A stretch of DNA of 64,000 bases from Liolophura sinensis (lineage: Eukaryota > Mollusca > Polyplacophora > Chitonida > Chitonidae), in NCBI RefSeq assembly GCF_032854445.1, contig NC_088306.1:16775764-16839763 (forward strand), written 5' to 3'. Shown here piece by piece: positions 12,301 through 20,190 of the stretch. Positions within the stretch are counted from its first letter, which is position 1. The number at the start of each line of letters is the position of its first letter. The notes under the pieces were generated by a model. It did no database searches. It saw only the letters and a list, made by a program, of their open reading frames with translations, and was not told the origin of the DNA. The position numbers and the translations under genes are program-made.

Positions 12301-15300
12301 AATAACAGTAAAGACAGAGAACAAAGAAGACGTGAATGGCCTCGCAACGTCTCTTCACTGCCTAGGCCTATCCTCAGTAACCTGTGTCAGCAATAGCCTA
12401 AATAACAGCAAAGACGAAGAACAAAGAAGACGTGTTTGGCCTTGCAACGTCTCTTCACTGCCTATCCCCAGTAACCTGTGTCAGCAATAGCTTAAATAAC
12501 AGCAAAGACAAAGAACGAAGAAGACGTGAATGGCCTCGCAACGTCTCTTCACTGCCTATCCGAAGACGAGTACAGTCTTTATAATGACCAGGTGTCTTCA
12601 CTACTCTGTATGTCCAGAGTAGACGGTCATAGCGTTTATCCTCACGTGTCTTCACAGTCTATGCTAGTGTAGACGAGTATTGTCTTTCTCCTGACAACAT
12701 GTCTTCATTGCGTACTTATTTGTCCACAAAAGCACTATGTATCTCTTACCCGTAAAACGGCCGTATAGACACCTTTGTCAAGCTGTTTCTGTAACGTCAC
12801 CTGAGCCGTGTCGGGATCAATAGCAAAAGAATCGCCATAATCTGTAACAGAATAGCAGTGCAGACATATAATTAGCTGTCATGTACTATCCCAACCTTTT
12901 CACATTTTTTCAAGACGTTTATTAAAGCATATTCTTAAGGCATAGTTTTGTGTAGACTGATAAATTAATAATTTTGGTGAAACCCAGAAATTGGCCAACC
13001 AGACGAACATAATTTTGTCTCCAACTTCAAATTATAAAGGTCATAAATTGCTCTGAAAGTAGCTCTTTCGTATGCAAATAGGTTAAGGTATTAGGGTATT
13101 ATAAGAAACCATTCACTTACAAGTATGTGCCTTCAAACGAATTACCTTATCACTTACGACGGTGATAAGAGAATAAGATTTGTGTCCTTTTCGACGAACA
13201 ACAGTACTAATAACAGTGCATCGCGGCGTCGTATAATATATGATCCCGACATTTGAAATCACTGATTGGTGGGTAAATGTCTTAAATTCCTCACTACATT
13301 TCTTTATAGAGTCTCTTATGGCGGTAGATGAAAGTATATTGCAAATCATATATAAGGTAAAATTTCCATGTCTGAATAAGTTCCCGACGTGACAGAAGTT
13401 TTATTTATTTTGTGCCAGTGTACTGCATATAATTCATGCATACCTGACGGCCAGTGCTGGTACTAACTGGTTTGCTGAATACCGCCTAATATAACTGGAT
13501 TCGTGTAACATGAAGTTCCAATCCCCGTCATACTTACCCCATATTGAGTAGACAATGGCGGACTTGTCGGTCAGATCCTGGTCCTCGGCGTATATCGCCG
13601 GGATAGTGTTAACAGTCGTACCCTGCAGAGGAAACAATCAGAATTGTTACTTTTACATGTGCGCCTGTTATTAAAACTATCAGTTTTGTTTTCAACTTCT
13701 GACCACATGGTTGCGTAAGATTTGCACGAATCGACAATTTCTACCTTCATGTCAGAAGATGGATGAGGATGTCTCCAACCTGTAAACACCTATACACACA
13801 GAAATATGACCCTTCTTTACTCGTACGACTCGTGTCTGACTCGTACATTTCCTGTACGTGTATCATTCAGCTGTATACAACTGATTATGTGCTCGACGGT
13901 TAAGCAAAACAAAGTTCACACTCGTATTCAAGTGGCTGTGTTATACTTTGGAACGCTATCAAGTCACATGGTGCTGGTATACATACGACTCAAAATGAAA
14001 CCAAACATTATTTTGTATTTTATTTTGTTCAGTACGCCATTCTACCTGGCCAATATTTCCTGATTTGGTTCAAGTTGTTGAATTTTGGTTCAACTAAAAT
14101 ATTAGACTGATTCAGACTCTGTATCAGTGTGCCTTAACATCATCATCATCATCGTCATCATCATCACCATCATCATCATATCCACGTATTACACCTTTAT
14201 CTGATCTGGTCTGATTTATCTGATTGGTGTTTTACGCCGTACTCAAGAATATTTCTCTTATACGACGGCGGCCAGCATTATGGTGGGAGGAAACCGGGCA
14301 GAAACCCACGACCATCTGCAGGTTTCTTGCAGACCTTCCCACGACACATGTATCTGAAACACGAACATATTATTATTATTACTAATAATAATATCAGCAG
14401 GCTTTGTTTCTAGGCCTGCAACGGACGCCATGTTTGAGGACTGCGCTCACCCCTGCTGCATTGGAGTCCATCTTGGCAGAGTAATGGTCTTTACTAAAGG
14501 CAGGATCCATGTCGTCCTCGTCCTGAACGTTGATGGTCAAATTGACGACGGCGCTGCGTCGTGGGGAGTTCGTATCCTCGGGAGTGTCCTGAGGATAATG
14601 AGAAATGTTAGACGCCAATATACAATGCTGTTTGAGACATTACGAGAAATGTTAGACGCCAATATACATTGCTGTTTGAGACATAACGAGAAATGTTAGA
14701 CGCCAATGTACGATGCTGTTTCAGATATAACGAGAAATGATAGATGCCAATATACAATGCTGTTTGAGACATAACGAGAAATGTTAGACGCCAATATACA
14801 ATGCTGTTTGGGAGATAATTAGAAATATACCATACTGTTTGAGACATAACGAGAAATGTTAGACACCAAAGCGATGTTGTTTGAGATTTAAAGAGAAATT
14901 TTTCAGGGCCGTACGAGATACTGACTGAAAAATAGCAAGAAATTTTTCACACGCCTACAATATTGTTTCAGAATCCAACCACGTGGCTGGATAGGCCTGT
15001 GCACAGAATAATGCATGGTCCCAATGCTCTTACATGGTTTACATACCAATGCTCTGATTTCAACAACAAAGCTCTGCATTGTTTCATAATCCAGACTCTT
15101 GTTCAGAGTGACTTCCCCTTTACTGGCCCGGTCAAATCGCAGGTACTCCTGTGAATCAGATGACAAAAGAGATGTTATCACCCACCTGTATTCTAAATAA
15201 GATACATCAGATTTCACATAAGCCAAATTTTTTTTCTTTCTTTTTTTTTTTTGGCACCGTCAATGTTAAGTTTATTAAACAAAAGAACCACTGCTATACA

Positions 15301-18300
15301 TGTTTCATAATATTGTTACCAAACAATGACTAATCAAACAACTATGGTGGTGCATATGGCTTTACGGTTGTAAATTGTGTTTTTGAGTAAGTTGAATATT
15401 TGAGGAATTTCAGCTAGTGTATCTGAATGACTTTCCCGTCGCTTACCGAATATGGTCCATTCACAACCTCGTACTGCATGTACAGATTTTTCCCGTCCAA
15501 ATCATTTGCTGTTATCCCATCGAAAACGACTGAACCCACTGAGCTAAGCTGTAATGAGAGAAATTTAAAATGTTGATAATCAGTTTTAAAACAATCCTAA
15601 CAAATATCAATAATTAAAATGATTTTATCTAAAATTAAGAATTAATAAGGGAATGGTTCATCATACCATGGAATCTGGATATATGGGACCACATTACGCT
15701 TTCATCAAATCGCGGGCGATCTCAACCCACGCGCGATCTCGACAGGTGACATCTGATCACAACAAATCACACACGATTTCGCATAGTCACACGTGTTTTA
15801 AGTGTCATGTTATGCTTTGCTTATCTTCTCTATTAAGTGTTGCTGTAGAGACAATGTATAAATAAGATGTAGGTAACATGGACACTTGAGTTTGCTTACC
15901 TCACTAACGTTAGCCGTGTACGAACTGGCAGTGAACACAGGCGGGTTGTCGTTGATATCCTTTATAAGAATTCTTTGCACCAAAGTAGACTTAAAAAGCA
16001 AGAAAAAATTTAATCGGATCATTGAAAAACCCACTGTGTAGTTGAAGCTTGTCAGCAACTGTACTGTATTATATAAATGCCGAGTTCAACAGATTATAAA
16101 TGACTTATACAAAAGAAACCGAAATATTGTTGGTTAAAGCACCTAGGAAATATTTTTCATGTTAAGTTTAAATTGTCACATTATCAGTTAACTGAAATTT
16201 ACGTGCGTATGTTAATGGCTACCTCAAATGTCGGGTTCGTCTGTCGACATATAGCGTTGACCTTGTAGCTTTGGGTCTTTTCAAAATCTAAGGGCGCTGT
16301 TAGAGTTATCTCCCGCGACGTGACGTTCAACATGAAGGGGGAGAGAGGCGCCTGTTGACTTAGTTCAACCTCGTCAACATTTCCGGAAATATTAAAATAC
16401 CCAACAAGAGATCCTGAAAATAGAGTTTAAAGGGGCATGAAATGAAAGCGATTACAAACGGTCTACTTCGTGTTAGAGTAAGATTCAAAACATTTATTGT
16501 TAAAAACCCTATAACGATACGAAGGGTGTTACTCTTTGTCACTTTTCACAACTATTTATAAATTGCAATGAATGGGTTACTCTATGCAAGACAATTTCTG
16601 GGTGTCTCGAACATGTTTTAGGCATAATATTTAGATTGTATTAGACACAGAGAAGAGATGACTTAACAAGTCGGCATAAAAACAAACGTAAACCTACTCA
16701 CCAACTGTCGTGTTTTCAGGAAGCTGGATAAAGGTAGTTTGTTTGAAGGCACATAAATCTGAAAAAGGAAACAGGAAAAAATCAAAAAAGAGCAAACCTT
16801 TCATTTAGCACGAACTGAATTTCAAACGTATTGCATGGAACCACTTATATATACGTCTTATAAAGACATTGAGTACGAGGTTAAACCCCAAGCACTCACT
16901 CACTCACTCTTATATAGACAAAACTGCAACCCAATATGTGCATGCACTGTGTGTTTTTCTCTGTTGGAGACACGTCTCGAGATAAACGGCGCCATATTTT
17001 GATTTATTTATTTATTTATTTATTTCATTGGTATTTTACGTCGTACTCAAGAATATTTTACTTATACGACGGCGGTCAACATTTTGTTGGGAGGGCCCGG
17101 AGAGAAATCTACAACTAATCGCAGGGTGCTGACAGAACTTCCTACTTACGACCGCAGAGCCAGGATGATCTGGGATTGAACTCACAGCGACGGCATTGGT
17201 GAGAGGCTCCTCTGTTATTGCGCTGCGCTAGCACGCTAACCCCTCGACCACGGGGGCCACCAACCCATATTCTGTGTGTGGGTATGTGTTGTAGTGAGGA
17301 TAAATGCAGCTTAAACCTATATACATATCCAGTACAGCGTCCATATTTATGGGTGCAGGTTTTCTATATTTTATCATAAAGCATACAAAAAAAAGAATTC
17401 TTTCATTTTTGTGTTGAATTTAAGCACTAAACCTGTCATAATCTTTCTGGAATATATTCGAGTGTCTCAGATATGGCGCGAATTCATTTTACTCTCTGTT
17501 CAAAAGGCCTTCATTTCGAAGTCCGAAAGCCTGTTTCAGTTATGTCCGGTTCAATCCTACCTCTCTGCCCAGCAAAACTGTACGTCGTGCCGATGGAGAC
17601 TATCCAGAATATAAATGAGGCATTAAAATTCAAATTCCCAAGATTTTGGGATAAGGACAATGGCGAATGTATCTGATGATATAACTCCGGGGGTGGTACA
17701 GTACTTGAGTGTACATCCATTAGTGAACATCGGAAGTTTTCTCACCCTCGGGAAGCCTGTTCATCATGATTTTAACACCCACGATGACAAGGTGCCCTCC
17801 AGGGCTGTCCGGTTTAACTCTGCGCATCCCCCTCCCCCAACCCCAATCTCTGCTATATTCTGCTGGCTGGGTGGCAGGGCATAGAGTACGTTTAAGGGTA
17901 AGTACCCAACCCTCTGGGCTACCCATTATACTCCAGACGGATTAGACAAGGGATCCTCAAGAAACAGGTAAACTATTGATTTAAAATCACCATAAAGTCA
18001 TTCAGGTATTAAAGTTAAACCGGGCATTAAAGCCATATACGTGACTTTATTATCACTTGCTCGATTGTCCCGCATTCGGTACTGCCATACGTCGTGGCAT
18101 TATCTCTACCTGTGGTCTTTAGTGTTAATGTTTTTCACGTTTTGCATTCACAGGTGTGGTCAGAAACGCTTTGAATTAACCGGACCTTTGATCATTGAGA
18201 ACGAAGACGAAACCCACTATCTGCAAGTCTGGCGGAAATTGGCATATTCTGTGGTTTGTGCAAATCAGACGTATAAGATGGTTCCATTTACTTAGTGTGA

Positions 18301-19901
18301 GACCTTTTTGTTTCAAACTTGCTGGCATTTTTTGTCACGGACAAAGTGACCTACACGCGTTCAGAAAATATAAAAGTTTTGTTTGTACTTACAGTTGGAA
18401 ATCTATCTTAACCAATTTCAACAGAAGCTTAGAGTTGGTCAGGTAAGAAAAAAAAAAACCTTTCCCAATCGATAATTCATATGCGGTACAACCATTAATT
18501 CCAATTCCGTGGCAAATAAGAAACCATACAACGTTTGCAAAAGAGAAACTGTCCCAACTTTCAATCTCTGGTGAGTTTATTGTCGATATTCGAGGTGCCC
18601 TAATTCTTCAACCTTTTCAACCGTCTCTGCGACCATTATTTTGAAACATTCTGAACGGACTATGGGCTGTGGAGAAATAATTTGCACAATTAGTTTAGGC
18701 TTATTTCTTTAATTACACAATGAAAACATTTTAGTGTCAGTTTCATAATAACTGTTTGCGTAAATCCCACCGAGTGCTTTAGAGGCTGAAAAGGTGGAAG
18801 ATTTACAGTACGTAAGCCCCAAAATAGTACATTATATTTCAATGCCATATATTTATTTAATGCTTAAGTCAGTGTTTAACGCCGTCATTTGTGCTGTATT
18901 TACACATCCACAACAGACGTCATGATTACGGACTTACGGAGTGAAGAATGAATGTGTAAGAGTAAATGTCGACGCGTTTATAGTTTCCCTTAGCATGGGT
19001 ACCGCGGTATGTCCGGAGACATTTAGCAGTCAGTGACCAGACACTGACCATTGTCCGATGTCTGACCATGGGTGCAGCTTACGTAACTGCTTAAACAAAA
19101 CCAGTCATTGCCATTATACAATAAGGTTTTTAGGCCTACTGCTACAAGTCTATATCCATTTTGACCAGTGACCAGACACACGGCACATTACATGACAATG
19201 CTAGCATATGGTGTGGCTAGGACAGGAACACAGCTCATTCACCTGCAGTTAATATGGGTTGTTCCAATCTATGCTTATTACGACAGCAAGTTATAATGGT
19301 TGACAACGACAAGACTGCATATGTGTGTACCGACGTTACCTTATCATGCATACGTATGCCTGTAACTCAGACTTGGCGGTCTGCTTATCCCTTTTTTTCA
19401 ACTCTTCCTCTTGAAAGGTAAATGTACAGAAGCCTATGGCGTTAATTGCGCTAGAGCGTTGATGTATGTAACCGCGAATGGACACAGCTAAATTAGATTA
19501 TTTGCCATTTTTAGAAAATGAAATATTGAAAAAAAAAAATTAATATCTGGTAGGCTTATGACTCATGTATTACACAGATGAATTTATAATGATTTAGCTA
19601 GAAAAAACTCCCTTGTTGTTGAATATAAAGGGCGGTGTAGAAATAACTCATTGGTTAAAATTGATAGCATGACGTCCCCTTTCAATTTCTCAATGTGTGC
19701 GATTTTAGTTACTCTGAACTGTGATAACTTGGTTATGCAACATCACAAAATTATTATTTTTAAACTATACATCAGATACTTCATCGCAGCATATATCGAC
19801 GTAGTCATGACATAATGAATCCACATCAAACTCTTACCTGCGCAGGATGCCCCCTGAATGAGAACAGCAGTCACGAAAACAAGCCGCCACATGGTACCCA
19901 T
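3255..19901 (-). CDS. Five-EC-repeat transmembrane cadherin (cadherin-related/protocadherin-like), 17 coding exons
   Basis: Role (family knowledge): a single-pass plasma-membrane, calcium-dependent adhesion protein. Joined coding exons are 19838..19901, 16702..16758, 16223..16413, 15900..15989, 15447..15548, 15047..15148, 14451..14588, 13538..13622, 12750..12841, 10789..10968, 10259..10320, 9883..9967, 9467..9591, 8816..8871, 8286..8603, 3718..4195 and 3255..3320. Phases agree at all junctions, giving about 762 residues if two extra bases in 9467..9591 are discounted. Seen: signal peptide 1-21; EC1 22-123 (PEN, LDFE, DINDNPPVF); EC2 124-233 (LDYE); EC3 234-338 (AEDQD); EC4 339-436 (AVDPD, LDYE, VNDNNP); EC5 437-525 (ASDKD); Thr/Pro stalk; TM helix about 557-579; tail ending VYF. 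The EC3-EC4 boundary lacks DxNDN. I saw no catenin-binding motif, so a classical cadherin is unlikely. Which named subfamily it belongs to is undetermined. Confidence 0.93.
3718..4195 (-). CDS. Cadherin coding exon 16: cytoplasmic tail
   Basis: Residues 583-741, joined by AG+A (Arg-582) over a 4.1-kb intron to the transmembrane exon. The tail is acidic and Ser/Thr/Gly-rich, with several tyrosines (GYIDYTENDLYG) that might be phosphorylated. It has no recognisable p120- or beta-catenin-binding motif. Acceptor ctatttttcag, donor ACT|GTAAGT. Confidence 0.92.
5836..6025 (+). repeat. tRNA-derived SINE, 5'-truncated
   Basis: Begins inside the tRNA-like head near the B box (tgagttcaagtct). The body contains 'tttcctcccatcataatgctgg' and 'attcttgagtacggcgtaaaacacc', and the tail is (aaat)n. 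Same family as the full-length copies at 17002 and 54862. Confidence 0.85.
7168..7470. repeat. Minisatellite, 22-24 bp unit ('ccataaaaccaatgctcatca')
   Basis: About a dozen degenerate tandem units with the invariant core 'aaaccaatg'. On the minus strand the first units read through as a repeated 'MSIGFMV' peptide, which is a by-product of the repeat and not a gene. Confidence 0.9.
8286..8603 (-). CDS. Cadherin coding exon 15: EC5 end, stalk and transmembrane helix
   Basis: Residues 477-581. FSVNAQGQVFM and YRVVILVQDDGLPPRQA finish EC5. A Thr/Pro-rich membrane-proximal stalk (about 526-550) follows, probably O-glycosylated. The hydrophobic helix at about 557-579 (VVPIILGVVAAVLLFVVIVL) is followed by Arg-Arg as the stop-transfer signal. 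Acceptor taccacag, donor AG|GTCAGT. Read-through past the donor stays open for about 60 further codons, so intron retention would give a short alternative tail. Confidence 0.95.
8816..8871 (-). CDS. Cadherin coding exon 14: EC5 calcium motif
   Basis: Residues 458-475 plus two bases of codon 476. ASDKDVGSVLSYSVVGDN carries the AxDxDxGxxxxY pattern of a cadherin repeat. Acceptor attctttag, donor AG|GTAAGT. AG+A gives Arg-476. Confidence 0.93.
9201..9480. repeat. Tandem duplication (~134 bp unit) of the 3' end of cadherin exon 13
   Basis: Units start at about 9201, 9332 and 9467. Each begins with the exon end, minus-strand 'ccctta tagcc actattgag' and then the donor, followed by an intron stretch 'cgtacg...ttgttttctcttccattctgtttgcc'. 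The third unit is the real exon 13. The second unit keeps an intact 'NSLIATIE' frame and GTACGT donor; the first has lost the donor sequence (ATGGAG before GCGTGA). Confidence 0.85.
9467..9591 (-). CDS. Cadherin coding exon 13: EC4-EC5 linker, frame broken by two extra bases
   Basis: The flanking exons require 123 bases here, but the exon as written has 125. Phase 0 entry gives SVMVKITVE. A run of five T (plus strand, 9556..9560) where four fit then shifts the frame; one base less restores NVNDNNPEI, the canonical EC linker. A second run, GGG at 9476..9478, where a tandem copy of the same exon end has GG, would otherwise give a stop; GG restores SLIATIE and then the donor. Both are +1 changes in homopolymers, so assembly error is the simplest cause. 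A broken allele remains possible. Acceptor ccttgtag, donor GAG|GTACGT. Confidence 0.8.
9883..9967 (-). CDS. Cadherin coding exon 12: EC4 end
   Basis: Residues 389-416. LVKSLDYEKVRQYSLDVSVTDG is highly diagnostic of cadherin repeats (LDYE, then the DxSVTDG strand). Acceptor attcccag, donor TAT|GTAAGT. The next exon must begin in phase 0. Confidence 0.95.
9990..10186. repeat. Minisatellite, 30-bp unit ('catttctaagtgatatcgagattcacat')
   Basis: Six to seven degenerate copies in the cadherin intron between exons 11 and 12. Core 'aagtgatatcgag' recurs every 30 bases. Confidence 0.9.
10259..10320 (-). CDS. Cadherin coding exon 11: EC4 middle
   Basis: Residues 368-387 plus two bases of codon 388. 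It reads STLRYWLKDDINGMFRITP, the usual 'L-x-Y-x-[IL]...F-x-I' strands of a cadherin repeat. Acceptor gcttcttag, donor AC|GTAAGT; AC+G restores Thr-388. Confidence 0.92.
10463..10560. repeat. Diverged dispersed repeat fragment in intron
   Basis: Contains 'ggtggaggaaaccagaatgcccaa' and 'aaaccaccgatatttggcaag', resembling the gaggaaacc core of molluscan SINE-like repeats. Assignment is by resemblance only. The rest of the 10321-10788 intron shows nothing else. Confidence 0.35.
10789..10968 (-). CDS. Cadherin coding exon 10: end of EC3, atypical linker, start of EC4
   Basis: Sixty codons, residues 308-367, phase 0 at both ends. ATMTLVVTYTGAQTRPPSF closes EC3 without any DxNDN motif. EC4 follows with HYDVSVLETT and AVDPDF (362-367). 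Acceptor ttggctacag, donor TTT|GTAAGT. Confidence 0.94.
10969..11799. other. Intron sequence without recognisable features
   Basis: Part of the intron between coding exons 9 and 10. There is an open stretch on the plus strand at 11357-11794 with no recognisable protein and no codon-use support, treated as chance. Confidence 0.6.
11800..12560. repeat. Minisatellite, 94-bp unit, about 8 copies
   Basis: The marker 'tagcctaaata' starts at 11831, 11925, 12019, 12113, 12207, 12294, 12394 and (as tagctt) 12487. The period is therefore 94 bases with indel units of 87, 100 and 93. Each unit contains 'gcctcgcaacgtctcttcac' and 'taacctgtgtcagcaatagc'. It lies in the 1.8-kb intron between coding exons 9 and 10. 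Confidence 0.95.
12750..12841 (-). CDS. Cadherin coding exon 9: EC3 core
   Basis: Residues 278-307. FAIDPDTAQVTLQKQLDKG is the EC3 version of the 'F-x-I-x-x-x-T-G-x-I-x-x-x-x-x-LD-x-E' core. The final Glu is replaced by Gly, so one calcium ligand is missing. Acceptor ctgttacag, donor CGG|GTAAGA. Confidence 0.92.
12842..13537. other. Intron between coding exons 8 and 9
   Basis: AT-rich; nothing recognisable seen. Confidence 0.6.
13538..13622 (-). CDS. Cadherin coding exon 8: EC3 with AEDQD motif
   Basis: Residues 249-276 plus the first base of codon 277. AEDQD (260-264) is the calcium-binding DxD segment of EC3. Acceptor cctctgcag, donor G|GTAAGT. The split codon G+AT (Asp) leads into exon 9. 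Confidence 0.9.
14138..14180. repeat. CAT/ATC microsatellite
   Basis: About 14 units of 'cat' with interruptions (cgt, acc). Confidence 0.9.
14202..14345 (-). repeat. tRNA-derived SINE, truncated (body only)
   Basis: Reads 'gattggtgttttacgccgta', 'ggcggccagcattatggtgg' and 'caggtttcttgcagacctt' in order on the plus strand, so the element is on the minus strand. The tRNA-like head is absent. The 'gggcagagcccggggg' block is internally deleted. Confidence 0.88.
14451..14588 (-). CDS. Cadherin coding exon 7: end of EC2 and start of EC3
   Basis: Forty-six codons, residues 203-248. VVNLTINVQDEDDMDPAF closes EC2; the linker is DEDDMDP rather than the usual DxNDNxP, so calcium coordination may be altered. 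EC3 then opens with HYSAKM. Acceptor attatcctcag, donor GGG|GTGAGC. The upstream intron begins directly with a 44-bp minisatellite. Confidence 0.9.
14595..14900. repeat. Minisatellite, 44-bp unit, about 7 copies, abutting a splice acceptor
   Basis: Unit 'ataacgagaaatgttagacgccaatatacaatgctgtttgagac'. The first unit starts only about 7 bases from the acceptor of coding exon 7 (14588), so the exon's branch point and polypyrimidine tract lie within the repeat array. Confidence 0.92.
15047..15148 (-). CDS. Cadherin coding exon 6: EC2 second half
   Basis: Thirty-four codons, residues 169-202. It carries GEVTLNKSLDYE, a textbook cadherin motif, followed by the FVVEIRAL strand. Acceptor tgattcacag, donor TTG|GTATGT. 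The same length and phase as exon 5 keep EC2 symmetrical. Confidence 0.94.
15447..15548 (-). CDS. Cadherin coding exon 5: EC2 first half
   Basis: Thirty-four codons, residues 135-168, phase 0 at both ends. It carries the calcium-binding ANDLDG segment (148-153) that corresponds to the DxD/AxDxD motif of cadherin repeats. Acceptor ctcattacag, donor TCG|GTAAGC. Confidence 0.93.
15549..15899. other. Intron between coding exons 4 and 5
   Basis: Nothing recognisable seen. Confidence 0.6.
15900..15989 (-). CDS. Cadherin coding exon 4: EC1-EC2 calcium linker
   Basis: Thirty codons, residues 105-134, phase 0 at both ends. It carries the canonical DINDNPPVF linker at 115-123 and the first strand of EC2 (SYTANVSE). 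Acceptor tttttaag, donor GAG|GTAAGC. Confidence 0.94.
16223..16413 (-). CDS. Cadherin coding exon 3: body of EC1
   Basis: Residues 42-104. It contains the REITLTAPLDFEK segment, the standard cadherin 'x-I-x-L-x-x-x-LD[FY]E' strand-loop, and Cys-96, which could pair with Cys-24. N-glycosylation sequons NIS and NVT are present. Acceptor ctattttcag, donor GAG|GTAGCC. Confidence 0.92.
16702..16758 (-). CDS. Cadherin coding exon 2: start of EC1
   Basis: Residues 23-40 plus split codons at both ends. It holds Cys-24 and the LPEN motif that opens EC1; PEN is the calcium-binding glutamate segment typical of cadherin repeats. Acceptor ctttttcag, donor G|GTGAGT. The split codon 22 (G+AT, Asp) joins it exactly to exon 1 across a 3.1-kb intron. 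Confidence 0.88.
16870..16908 (+). repeat. Tail fragment of the second SINE family
   Basis: 'tacgaggttaaaccccaagc' followed by (actc)n, the same 3' end as the copies at 51096 and 59808. Confidence 0.6.
17002..17264 (-). repeat. Nearly full-length tRNA-derived SINE with target-site duplication
   Basis: On the minus strand: tRNA-like head (ggttagcgtgctagcgcagc, B-box region gagttcaatcccag), body, then the 'gtactcaagaatatt' core and (aaat)n tail. It is flanked by ccatattttg (16992..17001) and ccatattctg (17265..17274), a 9/10 target-site duplication consistent with LINE-mediated retroposition. Confidence 0.9.
19838..19901 (-). CDS. Cadherin coding exon 1: start codon and signal peptide
   Basis: Encodes residues 1-21 plus the first base of codon 22. 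The hydrophobic run LVFVTAVLI followed by ASCA and a mature start at Asp-22 is a typical secretory signal. The ATG at 19901 sits in ACCATGG, a near-ideal initiation context. A second in-frame ATG follows three codons later and is also in good context. The exon begins at 19931 after the acceptor ttttgcag, so 30 bases of 5' UTR are on this exon. The donor is G|GTAAGAG at 19837. Confidence 0.9.
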
Positions 19902-19931
19902 GGTAACTGCTGTGCGTATTGGTTTGGTAAC
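19838..19931 (-). other. Exon with partial 5' UTR (acceptor at 19931)
   Basis: The acceptor ttttgcag lies right above GTTACC, so translation starts in a second or later exon and the promoter is elsewhere upstream. Reading without the splice would allow an extra in-frame ATG at 19949, but the clean acceptor and the signal peptide favour 19901. Confidence 0.6.
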
Positions 19932-20079
19932 CTGCAAAACACAAAGCAAAAAAGAACATTAACTACCAAATACAAACCAATTCATTACACTTAACTTTTT
20001 GGTTCTTTGACATTGTGAATTCTATGGGAAAGATTTAAAAGAAACAAATTTGTACCGGTTAAAAACGATTTATTTATCT

Positions 20080-20190
20080 ACGATAATTATTTATTGGGGA
20101 TTAACGCCATAGGCCTACTCAAAAATATTTCACTTATAGTACTAAGGACAGCACTATGGTGCGGGGAGCCAGGCAGATCCCGGTGGGGAG
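20080..20190 (-). repeat. Diverged SINE copy
   Basis: 'ttattggggattaacgccat', 'tactcaaaaatatttcactta' and 'ggcagatcccggtggggag' follow the family body in order but with many substitutions, so this is an old copy. Confidence 0.65.

Larger units (their letters stand above)
13623..14450. other. Intron between coding exons 7 and 8
   Basis: Contains a CAT microsatellite and a 5'-truncated SINE, listed separately; nothing else recognised. Confidence 0.6.
16759..19837. other. Cadherin intron between coding exons 1 and 2 (3.1 kb)
   Basis: Holds a SINE tail fragment (16870..16908) and a nearly full-length SINE (17002..17264). Overlapping minus-strand open stretches at 17511-17926 do not resemble a cadherin segment and lack suitable splice phases. 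Confidence 0.6.

Noticed and set aside
11357-12396. Plus-strand frames of up to 145 codons and repeated 'NVSSLP' peptides
   Set aside because: They lie within an intron of the minus-strand gene. The repeated peptides come from the 94-bp minisatellite, and the rest has no family resemblance.
14608-14847. Repeated peptide 'SQTALYIG' on the minus strand
   Set aside because: Translation of the 44-bp minisatellite.
17511-17926. Additional cadherin or lamin-G exon in the first coding intron
   Set aside because: Exons 1 and 2 already join exactly through codon 22, and this segment lacks cadherin motifs or a fitting phase.
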